Shown piece after piece: positions 33,323-40,509 of a stretch of 64,000 nt of DNA. The translations under genes and the position numbers were made by a program. Within the stretch, counting starts at the first letter, position 1; every line of letters starts with the position of its first letter. Source of the DNA: Arthrobacter sp. PsM3 (lineage in GTDB: Bacteria > Actinomycetota > Actinomycetes > Actinomycetales > Micrococcaceae); contig NZ_JARUXE010000004.1 of the NCBI RefSeq assembly GCF_030433895.1, forward strand, positions 1 to 64,000. The letters are read 5' to 3'. Under the pieces are notes generated by a model. It did no database searches. It saw only the letters and a list, made by a program, of their open reading frames with translations, and was not told the DNA's origin.

Positions 33323-36220
33323 TCACCGGACTGCCTGCGCGTTCCGGCGCCGCCCGACCAGCCGGAGGGCGGCCTTGCGGAGCTCGTCGAACCACAGGAC
33401 GGTCGAGGCCATGGCGACGCAGACGGCCCACTGACCGGGGTCCAGGGGCGCGGTCCCGAAGGCCCGCTGCAGGAACGGCAGCTCGACCACAGCTACTTGT
33501 AGCAGCGCGGCCAGGACGACGGATCCCCAGAGCCATCTGTTCACGAACAGCCGGCGGAAGGCCGTGGTCGTCTCCGAACGGGAGTTGAAGGCATTGAACA
33601 GCTGGGCAAACACGAGGGTAGTGAAACCGGCGGTCCGTGCGACGTCGAGGGTCTCGGTGCCGCCCGGGACCAGCCCGCCCGGCAGGAAGATGTCGATGGT
33701 CAGCAGCGACGCGACGCCCATGACCAGGCCGATGCTCAGGATGCCCAGCCACATCCGGGGGCTCAGGATGCGGTCGCCGCGTTTTCGGGGCCCGCGTGCC
33801 ATGACGTCGTCGGTTTCCGGGTCAACGCCCATCGCGAGAGCAGGGCCGGAATCGGTCACGAGATTGATCCACAGGATCTGGGTGGCCAGCAGCGGCACCG
33901 CAACCTCACCGGCGCTCGCCCCGGCCAAGCCCATGACGCCGGCGAACACGACGCCGAGGAACACCGTGAACACTTCGCCCAGGTTCGAGGACAGCAGGTA
34001 GCGCAGGAATTTTTCGATGTTCTCGAAGATGACCCGGCCCTGGTGCACCGCCGAGACGATCGTGGCGAAGTTGTCGTCGCCCAGGATCATGTTCGAGGCT
34101 TCCTTCGTGACCTCGGTGCCGGTGACCCCCATGGCGATGCCGATGTCCGCCGTCTTCAGCGCCGGCGCGTCATTGACGCCGTCGCCGGTCATTGCCACCA
34201 CATTGCCCTGGGACTGCAGGGCGGTGATGATCTGCAGTTTGTTCTGCGGCGCCACCCGCGCATACACCGAGGTGTTCAGGGTGAGCGCACGCAGGCCGTC
34301 CTCGTCCAGTTCGTCCAGTTCGGCGCCTGTGACCGCCCGTTCCCCCGGCCCGGAGATCCCCAGGTCGCCGGCGATCCGCGCCGCGCTGAGCGGGTGGTCC
34401 CCCGTGATCATCACGACGCGGATGCCGGCCCGCCGGGCCTCAGCCACTGCGGTCGCGGCTTCGGCCCGGGGCGGGTCCAGGATTCCAACGACGCCGATGT
34501 ACACGAGCGTGCTCTCGTCTTCCTCATCGAGCACGTCCGTTTCGTGGCGGTCCGCTTCGGTGTACTGGCGGTAGGCCACCCCCAGGGTGCGGAAGGCCTG
34601 GGCCGATAGTTCCTCGACGTCGCCCAGCGCCCGGGCGCGGCGGCCGGCGTCCATCGGTACGACGTCCGCGCCGAGCTGCAGGCCGGTGCAGCGTTCCAGC
34701 AGGACGTCCGGAGCGCCCTTCGTGACCAGGGACAGGGTGCCGCCCTCCCGGTGGTGGGCCAGTGCGGACATCAGTTTCCGCTCCGAGGTGAACGGGATTT
34801 CGCCGTGCCGTTCGAACTCCCCGACACGGTCCGTCACGCCATCCAGCTTCCTGGCGGCGACGAGGAACGCCGCTTCCGTCGGGTCGCCCTGGATCTCCCA
34901 TTCGCCGTCGCGCTCCCGAAGTTGCGCGTTGTTGGCGAAGGAACCGCCAGCCAGCACCATGCGTGCTTCCTGGAGCAGTGCCGGATCCCGCACTGCCTGG
35001 CCGTCGCGGAGCACGCCGCCCTCCGGCCGGTAGCCGACACCGGTGAGCTCGACCCGGCCGGAGGCGGTGGTGATCCTGCAGATGGTCATCTCGTTGCGCG
35101 TGAGCGTTCCGGTCTTGTCCGAAGCGATGACCGAGGCGGAGCCGAGGGTTTCCACCGAGTGCAGCTCTTTGACGACGGCCTTGCGTTTGGCCATATTCTG
35201 GACGCCGATGGCGAGCACGACGGAAAGGATGGCAGGCAGCCCCTCGGGAACAGCCGCCACCGCGAGAGAGACCCCCAGCAGCAGGACGGCGACGAGCCCG
35301 CTCAGCGAGGACACGCCGTTGACGACGATAATCGTGGCCATCACCACGACGGCGATCGCGATCACCGTGATGCCGAGCAGCTTGCTGACGCCCGCGATTT
35401 CGCGCTGCAGCGGGGTAGGGGAAGACTCGGCAGCGGCCAGCAGTCCGGCGATCGCCCCGACCTCCGTGTCCATCGCGGTTCCGGTGACGACGGCGCGGCC
35501 CACGCCCCGGGCGACGGCCGTCCCCTTGAAGACCATGTTCAGCCGGTCGCCGACCGGGACGACGCCACTCAGCGTGCTGGGGTCCTTGAAGACAGGCGCG
35601 CTTTCGCCGGTGAGGGAGGACTCGGCAACCCCCAGGGAACTTGCCGTGATCAGGCGGGCGTCGGCGCCGACGGAATCGCCCTCGTTGAGGACCAGGATGT
35701 CACCCGGCACCAGCTCCGCGGACGGAACAGTTCTGAGTTGGCCGTCCCGCAGCACCATGGAGTTCGCTGCCGTCATCAGCCGCAGCGCGGCGACGGCGCT
35801 TTCGGCTTTGTTCTCCTGGACGAAGCCAAGGACGCCGTTGAACAGGACCACCGCCGCAATCACCAGGGCGTCAATCGGTACGCCTGCAGCACCTTCCACC
35901 GCCCAGGCCAGGGCCGAGATGACGATGGCGGCCAGCAGCAGGTAGACCAGCGGGTCCTGGAACTGCCGCAGGACCTTCCGCCACAGCGGCACGGCCGGTG
36001 CGGAGCGGAGTTCATTGGCGCCGTAGAATTCGAGCCGCCGGGCAGCCTCGTCCGAAGCCAGACCGGTGTCCGGGTTGACGTCGAGGGTGTGCAGTGCCTC
36101 GGTGGCACGGCGGAGGTGCCACGGCAGGGCACCGGGCCCGCCCGCGGCTGCGCCGGGCCCTGTGTTGGCTGGCCTCTGCGGGGTGTCGCAGGGTCCGTCG
36201 CCGCGTGGCGGTCCGGTCAA
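33323..36220 (-). CDS. P2-type cation-transporting ATPase (Ca2+-ATPase-like)
   Basis: A 965-residue membrane pump. Features in order: N-terminal cation-ATPase domain (DVNPDTGLASDEAARRL), actuator loop SSLTGESAPV, membrane motif VPEGLP (325-329), phosphorylation site D368 in SDKTGTLTRNEM, nucleotide-binding domain with KGAPDVLLERC, hinge TGDGVNDAPALK, and six C-terminal helices. VPEGLP and the overall length indicate a PMA1/SERCA-like ion pump rather than a heavy-metal CPx pump; the ion (calcium or other) is not certain. It starts at TTG 36220, overlapping the stop of the DUF2231 gene by 4 bases, so coupling is likely. Confidence 0.88.
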   Translation of the reverse strand: MTGPPRGDGPCDTPQRPANTGPGAAAGGPGALPWHLRRATEALHTLDVNPDTGLASDEAARRLEFYGANELRSAPAVPLWRKVLRQFQDPLVYLLLAAIVISALAWAVEGAAGVPIDALVIAAVVLFNGVLGFVQENKAESAVAALRLMTAANSMVLRDGQLRTVPSAELVPGDILVLNEGDSVGADARLITASSLGVAESSLTGESAPVFKDPSTLSGVVPVGDRLNMVFKGTAVARGVGRAVVTGTAMDTEVGAIAGLLAAAESSPTPLQREIAGVSKLLGITVIAIAVVVMATIIVVNGVSSLSGLVAVLLLGVSLAVAAVPEGLPAILSVVLAIGVQNMAKRKAVVKELHSVETLGSASVIASDKTGTLTRNEMTICRITTASGRVELTGVGYRPEGGVLRDGQAVRDPALLQEARMVLAGGSFANNAQLRERDGEWEIQGDPTEAAFLVAARKLDGVTDRVGEFERHGEIPFTSERKLMSALAHHREGGTLSLVTKGAPDVLLERCTGLQLGADVVPMDAGRRARALGDVEELSAQAFRTLGVAYRQYTEADRHETDVLDEEDESTLVYIGVVGILDPPRAEAATAVAEARRAGIRVVMITGDHPLSAARIAGDLGISGPGERAVTGAELDELDEDGLRALTLNTSVYARVAPQNKLQIITALQSQGNVVAMTGDGVNDAPALKTADIGIAMGVTGTEVTKEASNMILGDDNFATIVSAVHQGRVIFENIEKFLRYLLSSNLGEVFTVFLGVVFAGVMGLAGASAGEVAVPLLATQILWINLVTDSGPALAMGVDPETDDVMARGPRKRGDRILSPRMWLGILSIGLVMGVASLLTIDIFLPGGLVPGGTETLDVARTAGFTTLVFAQLFNAFNSRSETTTAFRRLFVNRWLWGSVVLAALLQVAVVELPFLQRAFGTAPLDPGQWAVCVAMASTVLWFDELRKAALRLVGRRRNAQAVR

Positions 36221-36690
36221 CGGGCCCAGACGGAAACAGCGCCGGAATGGCCGGTGATGATGCTCTGGTAGACGAAGAATGCCCCGGCAGCCGCCGCAAC
36301 AGCGAGAACGGCTATCCGGACGGCGCGGTTGGTCCGCAGGTGCCCCAGGAAGGCGAACCGCCGGCCGATGGGCTCATAGCTCACGATCAGCGTCGCCGCG
36401 ATGACCACGAAGAACACCACAGAAACGGCCTTGAGCACGTCCCCCTGTTCCGCATGTTCATGGATCAGGGCGGAGGCAGGGCGGGCCTTCTGGAGCTGCT
36501 CCCCCGCCTGCGCGGTGAGCAGGGACACCGGAACCAGCCCCAGGGACAGCACTCCCAGCGGCCAGGCCAGGTAGCTGCGCCAGCGTGGCGCCGCGGCATA
36601 CACGATCGCGGCGAGGCCGGCGATCGGCGCCAGTACAACGACGGCGTGGATTAGCAGGATGTGGGCCGGCAGCCCAGCAATTTCGATCAT
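36217..36690 (-). CDS. DUF2231-like four-helix membrane protein
   Basis: A 157-residue protein with four predicted transmembrane segments, beginning MIEIAGLPAHILLIHAVVVL; the GLPAHxLxIH start is typical of DUF2231-type proteins. The His-rich HEHAEQGD loop between helices 2 and 3 could bind metal or heme, which is speculation. ATG 36690 is chosen over the ORF start at 36795 because GGAG and AAGGG precede it and the extension lacks membrane character. It is translationally coupled to the P-type ATPase gene, suggesting a related role. Confidence 0.78.
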   Translation of the reverse strand: MIEIAGLPAHILLIHAVVVLAPIAGLAAIVYAAAPRWRSYLAWPLGVLSLGLVPVSLLTAQAGEQLQKARPASALIHEHAEQGDVLKAVSVVFFVVIAATLIVSYEPIGRRFAFLGHLRTNRAVRIAVLAVAAAAGAFFVYQSIITGHSGAVSVWAR

Positions 36691-36761
36691 GGTGCCCTTT
36701 TCTCCGGAGTAACTGCCCGCTGGCGGCGTCGCCGCCGGGGCCGGGCTTCTATGATTCTTGC

Positions 36762-37742
36762 ATGGGAGAGCAGTGGCTGGCGGATGTTGCGGCACGACTC
36801 TATGCCCTCCCGTTCGATGACTTTGTCGCCGCCCGGACTGCTGCCGCCAAGGACGCCGCCGCTGGAGGGCAGCCGTCCCGCGCCGCCAAGGTACGTTCCC
36901 TGGCCAAGCCGTCCGTGGCGGCGTGGACGGTGAACATGCTCGCCCGCCGGCGGCCGGAGACCCTCCGGGAACTCGCCGGGCTGGGGCAGTCCATGCGCGC
37001 CGCGCAATCCTCCCTCGATGCCGCGGAGCTCCGCCGGCTGGGACAGGAACGGCGCCAGCTCCTGGGCAGCGCGGTCAAGGAAGCACGGGAGGTGGCCGAA
37101 CAGCAGGGCCGGAAGATCAGCACCGCGATCGCGGCGGAAGTGGAAGCGACGCTGCGGGCGGCAACAGCGGATGCGGGGGCCGCGTCTGCTGCGCAGTCCG
37201 GGCGCCTGCTCCGGGGGCTGTCCGCCGACGGCGTCGACGTAGTGGATCTTGCCGGTGCCGTTGCGCTTCCCGGGCTGGAGTCCAGGGCGCCGGCACCAGC
37301 GGTTTCCCCGCCCGGCCCGCCCGTGCAATCTGTCCGGGCCGGGGGCTCTGTCCGGGCCGGGACCGCGCCCCGGGAGGAACCGGAGCGGCCCCGTCTGCGC
37401 GCTGTCCGGCAGGAGCCTCGGAGATCCACACCATCCGCGTTGGAACGGGCCCGGGCAGCGCTCAGGGACGTGGAAGAGGCCGCCACGGCAGCCGCAGCAG
37501 ACGCCCGGCAGCGTGAGGAGGAGCTGGCCTCGGCCGCCGCCCTGACCACGGAGCTTTCCGAGACCGTCCGGGAGTTGCGGGAGCAGCTTGCCCGGCGCGA
37601 GCAGGACCTGAAGGCCGCCAGAAAATGGCGTGAACTGGCCACTGCCCAGGCGCAACAGGCCGCACGGGCTGCGGAGAAGGCCCGCCGCACCGGGGACCTG
37701 GCCCGGGAACGGGTGCTGCGGCTCGGCAACACGCCGGAGTGA
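36762..37742 (+). CDS. Conserved hypothetical coiled-coil protein
   Basis: A 326-residue protein, not assigned to a known function. The N-terminal 75 residues (LYALPFDDFVAARTAAAK, then AWTVNMLARRRPETL) resemble a conserved actinobacterial domain. It continues with Ala/Arg/Glu-rich helix, a Pro-rich spacer at about 165-225, and a long C-terminal coiled coil with alternating acidic and basic heptads. It lacks membrane segments. TATGAT (36750-36755) lies 6 bases before ATG 36762, so the message is probably leaderless. Divergent from the DUF2231-ATPase pair. Confidence 0.78.
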   Translation: MGEQWLADVAARLYALPFDDFVAARTAAAKDAAAGGQPSRAAKVRSLAKPSVAAWTVNMLARRRPETLRELAGLGQSMRAAQSSLDAAELRRLGQERRQLLGSAVKEAREVAEQQGRKISTAIAAEVEATLRAATADAGAASAAQSGRLLRGLSADGVDVVDLAGAVALPGLESRAPAPAVSPPGPPVQSVRAGGSVRAGTAPREEPERPRLRAVRQEPRRSTPSALERARAALRDVEEAATAAAADARQREEELASAAALTTELSETVRELREQLARREQDLKAARKWRELATAQAQQAARAAEKARRTGDLARERVLRLGNTPE

Positions 37743-37781
37743 TGGCCCCATAGTGTCGGAGGCCGGCCGCACACTTAAATC

Positions 37782-37961
37782 ATGGACACCAACCAGTACT
37801 TTGAAGTCACCTACCTGGACACCGACTGCGGCCGGATCCGCACCGATACCTTCGACGACGTCTCCGACGCCGAACGCTTCGCCAGCCGCCGGGTCGCTGA
37901 CGAGCAAGGCTGGGCCATCATCGACGCAGTACCGGCGCAGGAAAGCCGGAAGGCCGCCTAG
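37782..37961 (+). CDS. Small acidic protein, 59 residues
   Basis: Open frame from ATG 37782 to TAG at 37959-37961. It begins MDTNQYFEVTYLDTD and continues with TFDDVSDAERFASRR and QGWAIIDAV. The alternating beta pattern, helix and acidic character look like a real folded small protein, and codon third positions are GC-rich. No Shine-Dalgarno is close by. No family was recognised. It lies 39 bases after the coiled-coil gene stop. Confidence 0.55.
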   Translation: MDTNQYFEVTYLDTDCGRIRTDTFDDVSDAERFASRRVADEQGWAIIDAVPAQESRKAA

Positions 37962-37983
37962 CCTGGACCGCTAATGTCGCCGG

Positions 37984-38031
37984 GCAGCAGAAAGGGCCCC
38001 CACCCGGTTCGGATGAAGGCCCTGCTGCTGA
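37984..38031. terminator. Imperfect hairpin between convergent genes
   Basis: AGCAG...AGGGCC pairs with GGCCCT...GCTGCT across a loop of about 19 bases, with a 2-base bulge. It lies between the small ORF and the aldo/keto reductase stops and is a plausible, weak bidirectional terminator. Confidence 0.4.
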
Positions 38032-38062
38032 TTAGGCCGCCGGCAGTTGCTCCGGCCTCGGC

Positions 38063-38908
38063 CTAAGCGAAGTCGGAGACGGCCGGGTCGGCGCCGATGC
38101 GGCCTGCGCCCTCCGCCGAGTTGTCCAGGCCGTTGATGGCCTGCACATCGGTCTCATCCAGGCTGACATCCAGCGCGGCGTAGTTCTCCCGGATGCGGGC
38201 CTCGGTGACGGACTTGGGGATGACCACGTTGCCGATGGCCAGGTGCCAGGCGATGACAACCTGCGCCGGTGTGGCGTTGTGCTTGGCCGCAATCTGGCCG
38301 ATGACCGGGCTCTCGAGTAGCTCGCCGCCCTGGCCAAGCGGAGACCAGGCTTCGGTGAGGATGCCCTTGGAGGCGTTGAATTCCCGCAACGCTGCCTGGT
38401 TGAAGAACGGGTGCAGTTCGATCTGGTTGATGGCCGGTACGACGCCGGTCTCATCGATCAGGCGCTGCAGCCCTTCCTTGGTGAAGTTGGAGACGCCGAT
38501 GGTCTTCACGCGGCCCTGTTTCTGCAGCTCGATCAGAGCCTTCCAGGTGTCCACGTACTTGTCCTGCTTGGGCTGCATCCAGTGGATCAGGTACATGTCC
38601 AGGGTTTCCAGGCCCAAGCGTTCCATGGACTCATCAAAGGCCTTCAGCGTGGAGTCATAGCCCTGGTCCGCGTTCCACAGCTTGGTGGTGATGAAGATTT
38701 CCTCGGGCCGGAGGCCTGAGCGCTGGATCGCGCGGCCGACGCCGGCTTCGTTGCCGTAGATCTTGGCGGTGTCGATGTGGCGGAAGCCGGCCTCGAAAGC
38801 CTGGACAACCACCTTCTCGGCGACGTCGTCTTCAACCTGCCACACTCCGTAGCCAAGCTGGGGAATGGTGTTGCCGTCATTGAAAGTCAGTACCGGTGAA
38901 AGAGTCAT
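38063..38908 (-). CDS. Aldo/keto reductase
   Basis: A 281-residue NADPH-dependent oxidoreductase of the AKR5/2,5-diketo-D-gluconate reductase-like group. The tetrad is D46 and Y51 (HIDTAKIYGNE), K76 (TTKLWNAD) and H109 (YLIHWMQP); the cofactor motif IPKSVTEARIREN is present. It reduces aldehydes or ketones; the physiological substrate is unknown. ATG 38908 is chosen because CAAGAT (38915-38920, minus strand) lies 6 bases upstream, consistent with leaderless starts elsewhere in the window, and because the family begins here. Confidence 0.9.
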   Translation of the reverse strand: MTLSPVLTFNDGNTIPQLGYGVWQVEDDVAEKVVVQAFEAGFRHIDTAKIYGNEAGVGRAIQRSGLRPEEIFITTKLWNADQGYDSTLKAFDESMERLGLETLDMYLIHWMQPKQDKYVDTWKALIELQKQGRVKTIGVSNFTKEGLQRLIDETGVVPAINQIELHPFFNQAALREFNASKGILTEAWSPLGQGGELLESPVIGQIAAKHNATPAQVVIAWHLAIGNVVIPKSVTEARIRENYAALDVSLDETDVQAINGLDNSAEGAGRIGADPAVSDFA

Positions 38909-39014
38909 CTGGCCATCTTGCCAACGCACGCGCCGGACCGCCAGCGAATCGGGGGCGGCTAAGCTAGCCGCTTAACCGGGAATACCGGTCCACGGCGGCG
39001 GCAGTCCTGGACTA

Positions 39015-39470
39015 TCAGTCCGTGCCGGCCGCCTCGGCAAGCCGGCGTTCGGCGTCGTTGACCTGCTCCAGTACCGAGGCGGCACGGCGCCGCACCGACT
39101 CGGCGCCGGCCGGGGCGGGCCCGAGGGCGAGCCGCAGCATCGCGGCTGCTTCGGCCGTGGTCGCCAGGGAATTGCCGGCCGTTGACAGTGCGCGGTGGAC
39201 TCCGGCCAGGCTCCCCGGAATGTCGAGTCCCTCGCTGGGTGCGCGCCGCTGGGCTTCCACGCAGACCTGCCGGACCCGCCCGGAGAGCGCGGAAAGCTCG
39301 TTCGCGATCTCAAGGAGCTCGGCATAGAGGGCCTCATCCTCCACCCCCTCGAGGATCTGGTGGTAGCGGTCGAGCCCCCGGGTGAAGCGGTCGTAGGCAC
39401 GCCGCCAGAGGCCTTTGCCGAGTTCGGCGTCGTCTTTCCGCCCCTGCCGGGCGGAGCTGAAAAATCCCAA
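39015..39470 (-). CDS. Hypothetical helical protein downstream of bpa
   Basis: A 151-residue protein, probably all-helical: GFFSSARQGRKDDAELGKGLW, then FTRGLDRYHQILEGVEDEALYAELLEIANEL and further amphipathic helices. No catalytic motif or signal peptide is seen and function is unknown. TTG 39470 is the best start: AAGG, made of the bpa stop TAA plus GG, lies 5 bases before it, the gap to the bpa stop is 7 bases, and upstream codons would overlap the bpa end. Tight coupling suggests that it acts with the proteasome activator or its clients. Confidence 0.6.
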   Translation of the reverse strand: MGFFSSARQGRKDDAELGKGLWRRAYDRFTRGLDRYHQILEGVEDEALYAELLEIANELSALSGRVRQVCVEAQRRAPSEGLDIPGSLAGVHRALSTAGNSLATTAEAAAMLRLALGPAPAGAESVRRRAASVLEQVNDAERRLAEAAGTD

Positions 39471-39477
39471 CGTTGCC

Positions 39478-40128
39478 TTACAGGTACTGGCCGGGACCGT
39501 GGTCCGGGTCGGCGGGTCCGGGAGGCTGCGAGGGATCCGCACCGGGCCGGGGCGCGGCGGCGCGCTGGGGCTCGCCGTTCTCGCCGATGATCACGCCGGG
39601 GGCGATCATGGTTCCGGGCGGCAACTGGCGGAGCTGTGCCTGCGCGGCGGCGTGCTGCCGGGCGGCCTGCTGGGCTGCAAGGGCGGTCTGGATTCCGTGG
39701 AAGAGGCCCTCCAGCCAGCCAACCAGTTGCGCCTGGGCGATCCGCAGCTCCGCGTCCGACGGGGTTCCGTCCTCGGGGAAAGGCAGGGTGATCCGCTCCA
39801 GCTCCTCGACCAGTTCCGGCGCCAGGCCGTCCTCCAGCTCCTTGATCGAGCGTTCATGTATTTCGGCCAGCCGGACCCGCGCAGCCTCGTCGAGGGGTGC
39901 GGATTTCACTTCGTCCAGGAGCTGCTTCATCATGGTGCCGATCCGCATCACCTTCGCGGGTTCGTCAACGAGGTCCTGGAGCTGGCTGGATTTGGCCCGC
40001 GCACTCGCGGTGGCTGCGGGTTGGCCGCCCGGCGCCGCCTGCCTGCCGTCGCCGGCCGGCGGCGAGTTCAGGGTGGTCCCTTCGACAGGGAAGTCGACGG
40101 CGGGCTGAGTGTCATGTGGATCGCTCAT
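39478..40128 (-). CDS. bpa: Bacterial proteasome activator Bpa (DUF2587)
   Basis: A 216-residue protein matching mycobacterial Bpa (Rv3780), the ATP-independent ring that docks on the 20S proteasome and delivers partly folded proteins. The conserved core reads VDEPAKVMRIGTMMKQLLDEV, then HERSIKELEDGLAPELVEEL and SDAELRIAQAQLVGWLEGLF. The chain ends exactly in GQYL, the C-terminal motif that inserts into proteasome alpha-ring pockets. The Pro/Gly-rich N-terminus and C-terminal linker are longer than in mycobacteria. No proteasome genes are in the window. Confidence 0.93.
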   Translation of the reverse strand: MSDPHDTQPAVDFPVEGTTLNSPPAGDGRQAAPGGQPAATASARAKSSQLQDLVDEPAKVMRIGTMMKQLLDEVKSAPLDEAARVRLAEIHERSIKELEDGLAPELVEELERITLPFPEDGTPSDAELRIAQAQLVGWLEGLFHGIQTALAAQQAARQHAAAQAQLRQLPPGTMIAPGVIIGENGEPQRAAAPRPGADPSQPPGPADPDHGPGQYL

Positions 40129-40231
40129 GGCTTCATACTCTCACGAGCCCGGAGCCGCGCACCGGGCTATTGCGCGGGTAACGCCGCGCGGCTCAGCAGT
40201 CTGCGCGGAACGGAGGACCAACAACGACGGC

Positions 40232-40273
40232 GGAGGGCGCCGCCGGGCACTGATGTGCCCGGCGGCGCCCTCC
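40232..40273 (-). terminator. Terminator of the cstA-ybdD operon
   Basis: A perfect 19-bp GC-rich stem (40232-40250 with 40255-40273) closes a 4-base loop 31 bases after the ybdD stop. There is no clear T run, as is common in actinobacteria. Confidence 0.7.
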
Positions 40274-40304
40274 AACAGCGGCAGCGCTGATCCGTCGAAA
40301 CCGC

Positions 40305-40496
40305 TCAGCAGCAACGGCCCTGCGGGTTGGCTTCCTGACGGTCAGTCTGGTCCCGCCAGAATTCCTTTTCGGTCATCGGTGCGGCACCGTGACCGGCCTC
40401 AGCATGGTGTGCCAGGTACTTTGCGTACGCATCCGCACCCATCACACCACCCAGGTACCGGGTGAATCCCCGGAAGCCTGCAACTACAGCGTTCAT
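40305..40496 (-). CDS. YbdD/YjiX family small protein (DUF466)
   Basis: A 63-residue protein with the family pattern GGxxGADAYxKYLAHHAEAGHGAAPMTEKEFWRDQ and a C-terminal CC. YbdD-type proteins are the small partners of CstA/BtsT carriers and are needed for pyruvate uptake in enterobacteria. ATG 40496 is chosen because GGAGG lies 5 bases upstream; it is 13 bases beyond the cstA stop. The longer frame starting at 40619 only overlaps cstA antisense. Confidence 0.9.
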   Translation of the reverse strand: MNAVVAGFRGFTRYLGGVMGADAYAKYLAHHAEAGHGAAPMTEKEFWRDQTDRQEANPQGRCC

Positions 40497-40509
40497 CTGT
40501 GCCTCCGGA

